Positions 34,039 to 43,303 of a stretch of DNA of 57,653 bases are shown in pieces (the first letter of the stretch is position 1; each line of letters starts with the position of its first letter). The translations under genes and the position numbers were made by a program. This stretch comes from JBOHDX01 sp050700835. GTDB taxonomy: Bacteria > Actinomycetota > Actinomycetes > Propionibacteriales > Nocardioidaceae. Where the stretch lies: contig JBOHDX010000102.1 in assembly GCA_050700835.1 (NCBI GenBank), positions 1 to 57,653 on the forward strand, read 5' to 3'. Below the pieces are notes generated by a model that saw only the letters and a list, made by a program, of their open reading frames with translations, was not told the origin of the DNA and searched no databases.

Positions 34039-37000
34039 GCGCCGTCCCCGGCCAGCAGCCGCGACAGCGCTTCGACCAATTCGCCGGGCGGTCGCCAGCC
34101 GAACACACCGCACGGCGTGCCGTCCGCCGTGGGCGTGGTCGGGCCGCACATGCCGCGCACGAACAGGTACAACCCGCCTCCGAGGTGTACGTCCGGGTCG
34201 TACCCCGGCTGACGCCAGCGCAGGTAGCGGTGGAGCGCGACGAGGTACAGCAGCAGCTGCAGCGGGTAATGCGCGTCGAGCATCGCCCCGGTCAACGCGC
34301 CGGCACGGTAATGCCAGGCGCTCAGGTTCTCGGCGGTGGCGCCGCCCAGCCAGTTCGTCTTGTAGTCGGCGACGAGATAACGCGGCTCGCCGTCGCCGCG
34401 CACCCGCAGCACGGCGTCGAGACTGCCGACGAGATAGCCGCGCAGCTTCTCGCCGGCCAGCCCGGGTGCCGACAGCAGATCGGGGTACGTCGCGAAGGGG
34501 TCATCGGCGGGCAGGTGTCGACGCAGCACATCCGCCAGCGCGCCCACCGTCGCGGCGCCCGCACGGGGGTCGTCCCCGCCGGCCAACGGCAGCTCGAAGT
34601 CGAGCTCCACGAGCCGGTCCTCGGGTCGAACCTGCGCCAGCGAGAGCTGACCCGCCATCGGCCCCAGCGGCGTCAGCATCGGCGGCAGCAGCGCCGCCGC
34701 CATCGCGTCCGCGTCGAGCGACGAGCCGGTGCGCCGGCCCACGACGTCGCGGCAGCGGCCGACCAGCTCGGTCAGCAGGTCCGGGGCGCCGGTATCCACC
34801 GTCTCCAGCACCGCGTGCACGACGATGCCGAAGGCCGTGCCCCTCGGCAGCGCGCGCAACGGCGACAGGGCATCGCGCATGGTCTCGTCGGCGTCTCCCC
34901 GAGCCGGTGGGCTGGCCGCAGGCGCGGGCACCTGGACCTCGTCCTCGAGGACGCGGCCCTCCGGCTCGCTCATCACGCCCCCGTCGGCCGGGACGTCGCC
35001 GTGCGCAGCGGCGGTGAGGGCGCTGTAGGACGTGCGTCGCCAGGCAGTGTCGAGGCGGCGGTCGAACGTCGCCGCCGACAACACCGGCGCAGTATCAGCC
35101 GGGGGTCGCCACCGAGTCGAGCCACCCACGTCGACGTCCTCGACCACGATGATGCCCGCGGACGCCGCCGCAAGCGCGTCCAGCCGGTCGCGCGCCGCGT
35201 CGTCCGACGGAAGCGCCGGCTGGTCCGCGGGCTGCTCCCCCACGGCGTGGTCGGCGAACAGCAACCGGTGCATCGCGGACCGTGGCGTGTTCGTCGACGG
35301 GCCCCACCAGGTGACGACCTGGCATTGGGCACGGGTGAAGGCAACGTACAACAGCCGCAGGCTCTCGCCCGCGTCCTCGGCCTGGTCCAACGCCTTGTTC
35401 TGGTCGTAGGCGGCCCCGGTCTTGCCGCCCACGTCCGCCGTCCGGATCCCGGCCTCGTCGTGGAAGCGCAGCAGATCGGGGGTGCCTTTCACAAACCGGT
35501 CCCAGCCGAACGGCACATAGACCACGGGGAACTCGAGACCCTTGCTGCGGTGCACGGTGACGACCTGCACGGCGTCCGCATCCGACTCCAGCCGCCGGGT
35601 TCGCTCCTCGCTGACGTCGCCGACGGCGTCGGCGATCCGGTGCTGGAGCCACTCGACCAGCGCTGCGGTGCCTAGACCCTCGGCGCGGGCGACGGCATGC
35701 AGCGCCTCCGCCAGGTGCCGCAGGTCGGTCAGCTGCCGCTCACCCGTTGGCGTGGCCAGCAGACGCTCGGGCAGCCCGGCCTGGAGGACCAGCTCCAGCA
35801 GCGCGGGTACGCCCCGGCGGGCGAGTGCCTCGCCCCACTCGCGCAGCCGGGGACCGAGCTCGTCCATCACCGCGTCCTCGGCCTCGGCGAGCCGGGTGGC
35901 GGACCAGCCGACGAAGCAACCGAGCGCAGCGGTGCGTACCCGCGTCGCCCGGTGCGGCTGCTCCAACGCCTGCAGCAGCACCAGCCACTCCGACGCCATG
36001 TCGGTGGAGAACACGTTGACTGCTCCGGTGAGCACCGCGGGTACGCCGGTGGCGAGCAACGCTGCATGCGCCGCAGTCGCCTGCTTGTTGGTGTGCACCA
36101 GGACCGCGATGTCGCCTGGCCCGAGCGGTCTCGGCCCGTCGTCGAACGTCAGCAAGGGTGCGCCGCCGAGGAGTCTCGCGATGTCGGCCGCAACGTCGGC
36201 GGTCACCAGGTCACGCACCCGGTCGACCTTGGGCTTCGGGGAGCCCCCCACGTGGTCGCGGCGGACGACTCGCAGCCGGAGCGCGGCATCGACCGGGGCA
36301 CCCGACAGCCGCCGCGACGTGTGCTCCGCCTCGACGGGGCGCACGACGATCCCGTCGTGACCGAGTGCGGCGCCCGCGAAGATCTGCTCGAGCGCCAGCA
36401 ACAGTGCCTGGTCACTGCGCCAGTTGCGGACGAGGGTGCTGGCCGACGTGGCGTCGACTGCGGCCGCGAGATAGGTCACGACGTCACCGCCGCGAAAGGC
36501 ATAGATCGCCTGCTTCGGATCACCGATCAGCACCAGCGTGGTGTGCCCGTGGAACGCGGTGCGCAGGATCTCCCACTGCACCGGGTCGGTGTCCTGGAAC
36601 TCGTCGACCAGCACCACCTTGTAGCGGTCCCGGATGCGCTGCCGTGCCGCGGGACCGTTGGCCACATCCACCAGCGCGTCGCGCAGCCGGGTCAGCAGGT
36701 CGTCGTAGTCCTTGAGCCGACGCTGCCGCTTGCGTCGGTCCACCTCCGCCCGCGCGGCGGTGGCGATCCCGAACCGCAGCGCCGGGACCGAGCCGGGCTC
36801 TGCCCGCGCCGGAACCAGCGCCGCGTGCCGGTCTGAGATCGCCCGGACCACGACCGACCTCGCCTCGGCGTATGACATCGGCGGCGGCTTGGGACCGTCC
36901 GGCACGCCGTACTTGCGCAGGTAGAGGTCATCGACGACCTCGTCGACCAGGTCGTCGACGCTTTCGACGAACGTGCCGTCGGGTTCGAAGTCGCCGGCGA

Positions 37001-37418
37001 TGCCGAGTCCGGTGAGCATCTGCTGGCAGAAGCCGTGCGTGGTGGCGATGGTGGCGGCGTCGAAGTCGGCCAGGGCAGCCGTCAGGCGCTTGCGACGCAA
37101 CGCGACCTCCTCATCCGGCACGCCGGTGGTGAGGTGTCTGAGCAGGTCGTCCTGGCTGGTTCTTGCCGCGGCAGGGTCGGCCAGCTCGCGCTCGGTGTCG
37201 ACGACCCGCTCCCGGACGCGTTCGCGCAGCTCCCTGGTCGCCGCCCGCCCGAACGTCACGACCATCAGCTCGTGCAGCTCGGCCAGACCTTCCGCGACGT
37301 ACCGCGTCGCCAGGGCGGCGATCGTGAAGGTCTTGCCGGTGCCCGCGCTCGCCTCCAGGATCGTGGTCCCGGTGGGGAGCTCACCGCCGATGTCGAAGCC
37401 ACCGCTCACGCGTGTCAT
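34035..37418 (-). CDS. recB: Exodeoxyribonuclease V subunit beta (RecB helicase-nuclease)
   Basis: An 1127-residue 3'-5' helicase and nuclease. Walker A is ILEASAGTGKTFTIAAL (GTGKT 26-30), the DExx box VVLVDEFQDTDPVQW, motif III LIGDPKQAIYAFRGGD, and VVTVHRSKGLEFPVVYVPFG and LLYVAFTRAQ give motifs V and VI. The C-terminal nuclease domain is intact: Asp1018 and Lys1020 in YLVADYKTNWLGG, and HYPLQLLLYLVALHRYL. The ATG overlaps the recC stop (ATGA at 37415-37418) and the stop overlaps recD. Length matches actinobacterial RecB. It would resect broken DNA ends for recombination. Confidence 0.95.
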   Translation of the reverse strand: MTRVSGGFDIGGELPTGTTILEASAGTGKTFTIAALATRYVAEGLAELHELMVVTFGRAATRELRERVRERVVDTERELADPAAARTSQDDLLRHLTTGVPDEEVALRRKRLTAALADFDAATIATTHGFCQQMLTGLGIAGDFEPDGTFVESVDDLVDEVVDDLYLRKYGVPDGPKPPPMSYAEARSVVVRAISDRHAALVPARAEPGSVPALRFGIATAARAEVDRRKRQRRLKDYDDLLTRLRDALVDVANGPAARQRIRDRYKVVLVDEFQDTDPVQWEILRTAFHGHTTLVLIGDPKQAIYAFRGGDVVTYLAAAVDATSASTLVRNWRSDQALLLALEQIFAGAALGHDGIVVRPVEAEHTSRRLSGAPVDAALRLRVVRRDHVGGSPKPKVDRVRDLVTADVAADIARLLGGAPLLTFDDGPRPLGPGDIAVLVHTNKQATAAHAALLATGVPAVLTGAVNVFSTDMASEWLVLLQALEQPHRATRVRTAALGCFVGWSATRLAEAEDAVMDELGPRLREWGEALARRGVPALLELVLQAGLPERLLATPTGERQLTDLRHLAEALHAVARAEGLGTAALVEWLQHRIADAVGDVSEERTRRLESDADAVQVVTVHRSKGLEFPVVYVPFGWDRFVKGTPDLLRFHDEAGIRTADVGGKTGAAYDQNKALDQAEDAGESLRLLYVAFTRAQCQVVTWWGPSTNTPRSAMHRLLFADHAVGEQPADQPALPSDDAARDRLDALAAASAGIIVVEDVDVGGSTRWRPPADTAPVLSAATFDRRLDTAWRRTSYSALTAAAHGDVPADGGVMSEPEGRVLEDEVQVPAPAASPPARGDADETMRDALSPLRALPRGTAFGIVVHAVLETVDTGAPDLLTELVGRCRDVVGRRTGSSLDADAMAAALLPPMLTPLGPMAGQLSLAQVRPEDRLVELDFELPLAGGDDPRAGAATVGALADVLRRHLPADDPFATYPDLLSAPGLAGEKLRGYLVGSLDAVLRVRGDGEPRYLVADYKTNWLGGATAENLSAWHYRAGALTGAMLDAHYPLQLLLYLVALHRYLRWRQPGYDPDVHLGGGLYLFVRGMCGPTTPTADGTPCGVFGWRPPGELVEALSRLLAGDGA

Positions 37419-40400
37419 GCGTTGTCCACCGTCTCGGCGTCGAGCAACGGGAACCACAGACCGCAGGCCAGCGCGCCGAAGCGGCTTCGCTCGCGGTGGG
37501 TGCCGTCGTCGGGCTGGTCGTCGGTGCTGGGCGGTGCGGCCATCAGGTCGTCGAGCCCAGCGTCCGGTCCCCACACCATGACGTGCTCGGGGTCACCGCG
37601 CTCGAACCCCTTGTCCCAGGTCGTGCGGGCGGCCGCGACCGCGGCCAGGTCGCTGTCCCCCTCGTGCCGTCGCTCGGCGTAGGCGAGCGACACGCCGAGC
37701 GGCAGTGGCAGGGGCTCGCACAACCCTCGGTCGCAGAGACCGACCAGCGCCTCCAATGTCGCGACCGCGGCATCAGGGCCGGGAGCCGTCACCACCGAGC
37801 GGACCGGGTAGTGCTTGCCCTGACCAATCGTCGCTGCGCGCCATGGCCGATCGGGATGGCTGGCGGCCAGCATCAGCACCTGGACCCAGGCCCGCAGCCG
37901 GTGCTTGGCGGCGAGCCGGGAGTACGTCGTGCGTGCGACGGTGGCTCCGTGCACCCCGGGCACCGTGCCGGCGACGATGCGACCGTCGGGCAATGTCACC
38001 GCGACATCCACTGCGGAGGCGTCGCCGACCCGGTCCTCGGCGCCAGCGAGCAGCAAGGGTTCCGCGGCCTCGGCGATGTTGTCCAGCAGCCTGCTGCCCA
38101 GCGCCCCGGGAGGCAGGGCGCCGCGGCGCCACTCGGCTGCGAGGCAGGCGTCCGTGCTCGCTCCGCCGATGCGCTGCCGCAGCCACCGGTCGCCCACGGA
38201 CCACGTCGCCAACGGATCCAGTCCGGCATGCAGGGCGTCGTCGAGCACCTCCCCCTGCTCGGGCTGCGCGACGCCGAGGCGCTGGCGGAAGAACCCTTTG
38301 ACCGGGTGCTCGAGGAACCGGATCAGCTGGGCGAGGTCGATCGGGTCGCCAGCAGGTAGTGCCGCCAAGGCCTTCGCCAGAAACGGATCTGGGTCATGTC
38401 GTGGTTTCGCCGCGGCGCGCGCCCCGGCCAGTGAGGTGCGATCGAAGCTGAACGGTCCCGGCGCGCCGAGCGCCCCGGCAGTGAAGTTGCGCGGGTCGAA
38501 CGGCTGCAACGGGTGCCGCACCACAACCTGCCCACTCGCCGGGTGGCCAGACGACAGCCGCACGGTCGCGTCCACGACGTCGAAGATCTCCCCGACGGGT
38601 ACGGCAGGGGGGCACTCGGTGTTGGTGCGCTCGTCGGCGCCGGTATAGAGCACGACGAGGTGCTCCTGCGCCGCCAGCACCGCGTCGAGCAGCAGCTGCC
38701 GGTCCTCGCTGCGCCGGTCCCGCTCCCCCACCAATGGGTCGCGAGCGAGGATGTCGTCCCCGTCGACGCCGGGCGTACGGGGGAACACCCCGTCGTCGAG
38801 GCCGAGCAGACAGATCACCCGGTGCGGCACCGAGCGCATCGGAACCATCGAGCACATCGTCAGGTTGCCGGTGCGGAAACCGGCCCGGGTGGGGCGTCCA
38901 CGCAGCCGATCCGCGAGCAGCGCGCGCACGTCGCCGAGCCCCAGCGTCGGCGCCGACTCAGCGTCGTGCACCGAGGCGGCGACATCGGCCAGCTCGCTGC
39001 GGGCTTGGGCCAACTGCCAGGCGTCCCGCTCGGAAACGTCGGTGAGCATGTCCAGAGCGTCGCCGAGGGCATCGAGCCAATCGGCCAGCGGCTGCTCCGG
39101 CGACAACCGGTGCAGGGTGGTGCCAAGTCGGTCGACGAACTCGGCCACTCGGCCCGCCAGCCTGATGTCAGAGGAGTCGACGTCGTCGAGCGGCAGGGCC
39201 AGGCCGACCCAGCGGAGGTCGTCCTCGGACATGCTGACGCCGAGCAGGACCCGGTCGAGGCCCGCCTGCCAAGTGTTCTGCGCGACGCCCTCCATCCGGA
39301 ACGGCGCGCGCCCGGCGGAGTCGAGTCCCCACCGGATGCCCGAGGCGCCGACCCAGTCCCGCACCCGCTCGAGCGCTTCGTCGTCGAACCCAAATCTGCG
39401 GGCCACCGGTGGCATCGTCGCCAGGTCGAGCAAGTGCGAGGCGGTGACGCGAGAGTCCGCGAGCTCGAGCAGCCGGCCGAGCGTGGCGAGCAGCGGGTTG
39501 GTCTGCCGCAGGGACCGGTCGGCCAGGCGTACCCGCAGCCGGTGGCCGGGATGTGCGGCGAACGCGTCGGCATCGGCCAGCCCGAAGGTGGCTGAGATCA
39601 GCGGTGCGTACGCCTCAATGTCAGGGCACATCACCAGCACGTCGCGTGGCTCGAGGGTTTCGTCCGCCTCCAGCAGCCCGAGCAGCACCTCGCGGAGCAC
39701 CTCGACTTGGCGCGCGCGGCCGTGGCAGGCGTGCACCTGCAGACTCCGGTCGTCGGCATCGAGCACCGGCCGCGCATCTGCGGCGGCACCGATGGGCTCG
39801 CTTGGGGGTGCAGAGTCGGTGCGCAGGTCGTGCTGGATGCGGCCGAGCAGCGAGTCGCGGTCGTCGCGCAGCGGGTGGTACTCGTCGGTGGCGGCCGGCG
39901 CCAGCTGCGCCAGCACCAGCTGCATCTCACGGGTGTCGCGGCCGAGAGACGCCAGCAGCCGGTTGCCCGCCGCCGAGGCGGTGGGGTCGGTTCGCCGGCG
40001 CTCCCGCGTCCCCGGGTCGGCTCGCACCTTCTCCCACAGGTCGTTCGACGGATGCGGCAGCCACAGGTGTACGTCCCGGTGCTCGGCCAGAGCCGCCAGC
40101 ACCGTCACCTGCTCGGTGGTGAGCCCGGTGGGGCCGAACAGGCTGATCCGGTGCGGCAGGTCGATGAGGGCAGGCGCGTCCCGCAGCGCCTCGCACGCCG
40201 GCGCCAAGCGTTCCGCCGGGCCAGGTGCGCCGATCCGGTCGCGCAGCCGACGCCACAGCTCCGGCTGCCAGGCGACGTCGTCCGCCAGCCGAGCGCCGGC
40301 ACCGTCGCTGTCGACGTCTGCGGCCCAGTCGCGCAGCATCTGCGGCCGCTGCTGGGAGTAGGCGCTGAACAGCCCGCCCACGTGTTGCGCGGCCACCAGC

Positions 40401-40780
40401 CTTCGCCCCTGGTGGTCTAGGTGGCGCCCGAGAGCCCGGCACCAATCCTGCGCCGCACAGCTGTCGATCACCTCCAGCAGTGCCCAGACCACCCGCCCGG
40501 GCGCCCACAGGTCCTGGTCCGGATCGACGCCCGAGGCCGCGGTGACTGCGTCCGCGGTGAGCGTGCGCGGCGACGGGAACCGGACGTTGGCACAGACCCC
40601 GTCGGCTGCGATTCCGCCAAGGTGATGGGACAGCCGTTGGGTCAACCAGCGCTCGACGCCGCGCGCTGGCACGGCCACCAGGTCGGGCGCGAATGGGTCG
40701 TCCGGAGTCGTTCGCAGCAGCTCGGCGAGTCCCGCCACCAGAGGGTCGGCCCGCTCGGATCGGTGCACGTGCAACGTCAT
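37415..40780 (-). CDS. recC: Exodeoxyribonuclease V subunit gamma (RecC)
   Basis: A 1121-residue structural subunit of RecBCD that carries inactive helicase-like folds and scans for the Chi-like signal. It begins MTLHVHRSERADPLVAGLAELL and contains LVAVPARGVERWLTQRLSHHLG, ISLFGPTGLTTEQVTVLAALAEHRDVHLWLPHPS and VPHRVICLLGLDDGVFPR, all characteristic of RecC. The Walker-type lysine is absent, as expected. It is the first gene of the operon, so the promoter should lie in the 82 bp between 40780 and the VOC gene or further upstream. Confidence 0.94.
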   Translation of the reverse strand: MTLHVHRSERADPLVAGLAELLRTTPDDPFAPDLVAVPARGVERWLTQRLSHHLGGIAADGVCANVRFPSPRTLTADAVTAASGVDPDQDLWAPGRVVWALLEVIDSCAAQDWCRALGRHLDHQGRRLVAAQHVGGLFSAYSQQRPQMLRDWAADVDSDGAGARLADDVAWQPELWRRLRDRIGAPGPAERLAPACEALRDAPALIDLPHRISLFGPTGLTTEQVTVLAALAEHRDVHLWLPHPSNDLWEKVRADPGTRERRRTDPTASAAGNRLLASLGRDTREMQLVLAQLAPAATDEYHPLRDDRDSLLGRIQHDLRTDSAPPSEPIGAAADARPVLDADDRSLQVHACHGRARQVEVLREVLLGLLEADETLEPRDVLVMCPDIEAYAPLISATFGLADADAFAAHPGHRLRVRLADRSLRQTNPLLATLGRLLELADSRVTASHLLDLATMPPVARRFGFDDEALERVRDWVGASGIRWGLDSAGRAPFRMEGVAQNTWQAGLDRVLLGVSMSEDDLRWVGLALPLDDVDSSDIRLAGRVAEFVDRLGTTLHRLSPEQPLADWLDALGDALDMLTDVSERDAWQLAQARSELADVAASVHDAESAPTLGLGDVRALLADRLRGRPTRAGFRTGNLTMCSMVPMRSVPHRVICLLGLDDGVFPRTPGVDGDDILARDPLVGERDRRSEDRQLLLDAVLAAQEHLVVLYTGADERTNTECPPAVPVGEIFDVVDATVRLSSGHPASGQVVVRHPLQPFDPRNFTAGALGAPGPFSFDRTSLAGARAAAKPRHDPDPFLAKALAALPAGDPIDLAQLIRFLEHPVKGFFRQRLGVAQPEQGEVLDDALHAGLDPLATWSVGDRWLRQRIGGASTDACLAAEWRRGALPPGALGSRLLDNIAEAAEPLLLAGAEDRVGDASAVDVAVTLPDGRIVAGTVPGVHGATVARTTYSRLAAKHRLRAWVQVLMLAASHPDRPWRAATIGQGKHYPVRSVVTAPGPDAAVATLEALVGLCDRGLCEPLPLPLGVSLAYAERRHEGDSDLAAVAAARTTWDKGFERGDPEHVMVWGPDAGLDDLMAAPPSTDDQPDDGTHRERSRFGALACGLWFPLLDAETVDNA

Positions 40781-40862
40781 CTGCTCACCGGTCCCCCACC
40801 GGCTCTCCCCGTCGCGCGCATGCCGCCGACCCTAATGCGCGTGCCTCGTGCCCACCTCCGCC

Positions 40863-41234
40863 TCAGTCGGGGGCGGTGGAGACGAGCCCGATCACATGAC
40901 CTTCGGGGTCGGTGAACTGGCCGAGCTCCATCCCGCCCATGTTCTCCGGACCCATCACCCGGTGACCACCCAACGACTCCGCCTGGCCCAGCGCCGTCTC
41001 GACATCCGGCACCTCGACATAGAACGTGACGTGTCCTGCGTAGCCCTCCGGGCCGGAGCCGATGCCGCCGCCGATGCCCACACCGTCCTCGTTGACGTTG
41101 TCGTCGCGCCCGACCATGCCGTAGCTCATCGGGTTGTCGGCGTCGATCGACCAGCCGAACAGCTGGGAGTAGTAGTCGCGCAGCTTTGCGCCGTCCGTCC
41201 CGATCACCTCGAAATGCACCACCGGGTTGCCCAT
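40863..41234 (-). CDS. VOC (glyoxalase/bleomycin-resistance fold) family protein
   Basis: A 123-residue VOC-fold protein. It starts VVHFEVIGTDGAKLRDYYSQLFGW, the standard paired beta-alpha-beta-beta-beta opening, and ends with MGGMELGQFTDPEGHVIGL, where Glu and His positions resemble metal ligands. VTFYVEVPDVETALGQAESLGG is the second repeat. The ATG at 41234 has GGAG five bases upstream; a longer frame is not needed. These proteins range from dioxygenases to resistance proteins, so no function is assigned. It is upstream of recC on the same strand but separated by 82 bp. Confidence 0.88.
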   Translation of the reverse strand: MGNPVVHFEVIGTDGAKLRDYYSQLFGWSIDADNPMSYGMVGRDDNVNEDGVGIGGGIGSGPEGYAGHVTFYVEVPDVETALGQAESLGGHRVMGPENMGGMELGQFTDPEGHVIGLVSTAPD

Positions 41235-41389
41235 GATCACTCCGTTCCGTGCCGACACGGGTGTGTCGCGGCTCGAGTCCTCAGACTGCCAGCGGGTACC
41301 GACAACCGGTAGCCCTTGCCGTCCGGTGGGCCCGGTACGGTCGTGTCGCCGCATCCGATGCCGGGAACGCATCCAGCGCTGGAGGACCC

Positions 41390-42208
41390 ATGGACCGTCG
41401 CGCGGAGATCGCTGCCGCACTGGGAGTGCACACGACGATCGACGTCGAAGCCGAGATCGGGCGTCGCGTTGGGTTCCTCGACGCAGCGATGTCCGAGGCA
41501 CCTGCCGCCGGACTCGTGCTCGGCATCAGCGGCGGCGTCGACTCCGCGACCGCCGGCCACCTGTGCCAGCTGGCCGCTCAGCGGCGCCGCGACCGTGGCG
41601 ATTCCGCGCAGTTCCTGGCCCTGCGGCTGCCTTACGGCACTCAGTCCGACGAGGCCGACGCCGAGACCGTCATCGCCGCGATCGGTCCGGACCGGGTTTT
41701 CACCGTCGACATCCGGCCGGCCACCGACGCCACCATGCGCGCACTCGCGTCCGCCGGTCACGCCTTCCACGACCTCGCCCACGAGGACTTCGTCGCGGGC
41801 AACGTCCGGGCACGCCAACGGATGGTCACGCAGTACGCCGTCGCCAACGGCCTCGGGGGACTCGTCGTCGGCACCGACCACGCGGCCGAGGCGGTGATGG
41901 GTTTCTTCACCAAGTACGGCGACGGCGCCGCCGACGTCGTACCGCTGACCGGTTTGCTCAAGCGGCAGGTGAGGGCGCTCGCCGCGCGACTCGGCGTGCC
42001 CGCAGCGGTGGTCAGCAAGCCGCCGACGGCGGACCTGGAGGCGTTGCGGCCGATGCGCCTCGACGAGGACGCGTTCGGCGTCAGCTACGACGCCATCGAC
42101 GACTACCTCGCCGGGGCCACGACCCCGGACGCCGTCCGCGAGATCATCGAGAATACGTACGACCGCACAGCGCACAAGCGTCAACTCCCCACCCCACCCC
42201 CCGGCTGA
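41390..42208 (+). CDS. nadE: Ammonia-dependent NAD+ synthetase
   Basis: A 272-residue enzyme that makes NAD+ from deamido-NAD+, ATP and ammonia. The PP-loop SGGVDSAT (47-54) binds ATP; other conserved parts are RLPYGTQSDEADA, GNVRARQRMVTQYAVAN and GTDHAAEAVMGFFTKYGDGAADVVPLTGL. The length and absence of an N-terminal glutaminase domain make it the ammonia-dependent form, like the E. coli NadE, rather than the glutamine-dependent one common in actinobacteria, so it may be a second or specialised copy. The ATG has GGAGG four bases upstream. It faces dinB with 11 bp between stops. Confidence 0.93.
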   Translation: MDRRAEIAAALGVHTTIDVEAEIGRRVGFLDAAMSEAPAAGLVLGISGGVDSATAGHLCQLAAQRRRDRGDSAQFLALRLPYGTQSDEADAETVIAAIGPDRVFTVDIRPATDATMRALASAGHAFHDLAHEDFVAGNVRARQRMVTQYAVANGLGGLVVGTDHAAEAVMGFFTKYGDGAADVVPLTGLLKRQVRALAARLGVPAAVVSKPPTADLEALRPMRLDEDAFGVSYDAIDDYLAGATTPDAVREIIENTYDRTAHKRQLPTPPPG

Positions 42209-42219
42209 CCCCGATCCGC

Positions 42220-43260
42220 TCACGGGTGGGGCGACTCGGGCGCGGCCATCTCGGCGCGTACCCCGAGCAGCCGGATCGGCCGGTCACGGTCCACGCGCTC
42301 CAGCAGCTCCAGCGCCGCCTTCTCGATCTCGTCGCGGGACCCTGTGGGCTCGGCCAGGGGGAGACTGTGGCTGTGGGTGTCGAACGGCGCGTACCTCACC
42401 TTGAGCCCGACCCGCACGACCGGCCGACCGTCGGTCCGCACGTCCTGCGCCACTCGGCGCGCCAGGTCGCGCAGCTGCCGCTCCACCTCGGCCGGGTCGG
42501 TGAGGTTCTGCTGGTACGTCGTCTCCCGGCCGTGCGACCTGGCGACGTAGGGAGTGGGGTCGACCGTGCTGCGATCGACCCCACGGGCCAACCGTCGGTA
42601 CCACGGACCCATCGTGGGACCGAGCTCGTCGGCCAGCCACTGAGGGTCGGCCAACGCCAGCGCACGAACCGTCGTGAGGCCGAGACCGGCCAGCCGCTTC
42701 GCGGTCTTGCGGCCGATCCCCCACAGTGCGTCGGGGGGCCGGTCCGCCATCACCGGGAACCAGTTGTCGTCGGTCAGCCGGAACACGCCGGCCGGCTTCC
42801 CGAACTCGGTCGCGATCTTCGCGCGCAGCCTGTTGTCACCGATGCCCAGCGAGCTGTGCAACCCGGTGGCCGCCGACACGCGCGCCTGAACGTCGCGCGC
42901 GTAGCCCTCCGGATCGTCGGTGTCGATCCCGAGGAACGCCTCGTCCCAGCCCATCACCTCGACCACGGCGTCGGTCGATCGCAACGTCGCCATCACCTGC
43001 TCCGAGGCCGCCTGGTACGTCGGTGCGTCCACCGGCAGGAACACCGCGTCCGGGCATCGCCGCGCCGCGACCCGCAGCGGCATCCCCGAGCCCACGCCGA
43101 ACTCCCGCGCCTCGTACGACGCGGTGGACACGACACCGCGCTCGGTCGGGTCGCCCCGGCCGCCGACCACGACCGGCTTCCCGCGCAGCTCGGGTCGGCG
43201 CAGTACCTCGACCGCCGCGATGAACTGGTCGAGGTCGAAGTGCAGCACCCACGACGGCAT
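42220..43260 (-). CDS. dinB: DNA polymerase IV (DinB-type translesion polymerase)
   Basis: A 346-residue Y-family DNA polymerase. The palm carries Asp9 and Asp11 (LHFDLDQF) and the second catalytic pair Asp106/Glu107, read as GWDEAFLGID where most DinB proteins have SIDEAYLD. VSTASYEAREFGVGSGMPL covers the fingers, LGIGDNRLRAKIATEFGKPAG and LWGIGRKTAKRLAGLGL the thumb with helix-hairpin-helix, and the little finger follows (GRETTYQQNL). The protein stops after the little finger without a clear beta-clamp motif. The ATG at 43260 gives a standard start MPSWVLHFD. It inserts bases across damaged DNA; actinobacteria often have two or three such genes. Confidence 0.92.
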   Translation of the reverse strand: MPSWVLHFDLDQFIAAVEVLRRPELRGKPVVVGGRGDPTERGVVSTASYEAREFGVGSGMPLRVAARRCPDAVFLPVDAPTYQAASEQVMATLRSTDAVVEVMGWDEAFLGIDTDDPEGYARDVQARVSAATGLHSSLGIGDNRLRAKIATEFGKPAGVFRLTDDNWFPVMADRPPDALWGIGRKTAKRLAGLGLTTVRALALADPQWLADELGPTMGPWYRRLARGVDRSTVDPTPYVARSHGRETTYQQNLTDPAEVERQLRDLARRVAQDVRTDGRPVVRVGLKVRYAPFDTHSHSLPLAEPTGSRDEIEKAALELLERVDRDRPIRLLGVRAEMAAPESPHP

Positions 43261-43303
43261 GCGCCACAGTCTGCCGAGGAATGCAAGGGTCCCGCCGACC
43301 ACG

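Noticed and set aside
32152..40780. AdnAB instead of RecBCD
   Set aside because: Three genes in recC-recB-recD order with RecC-specific and RecD-specific motifs are present; AdnAB would be two helicase-nuclease genes.
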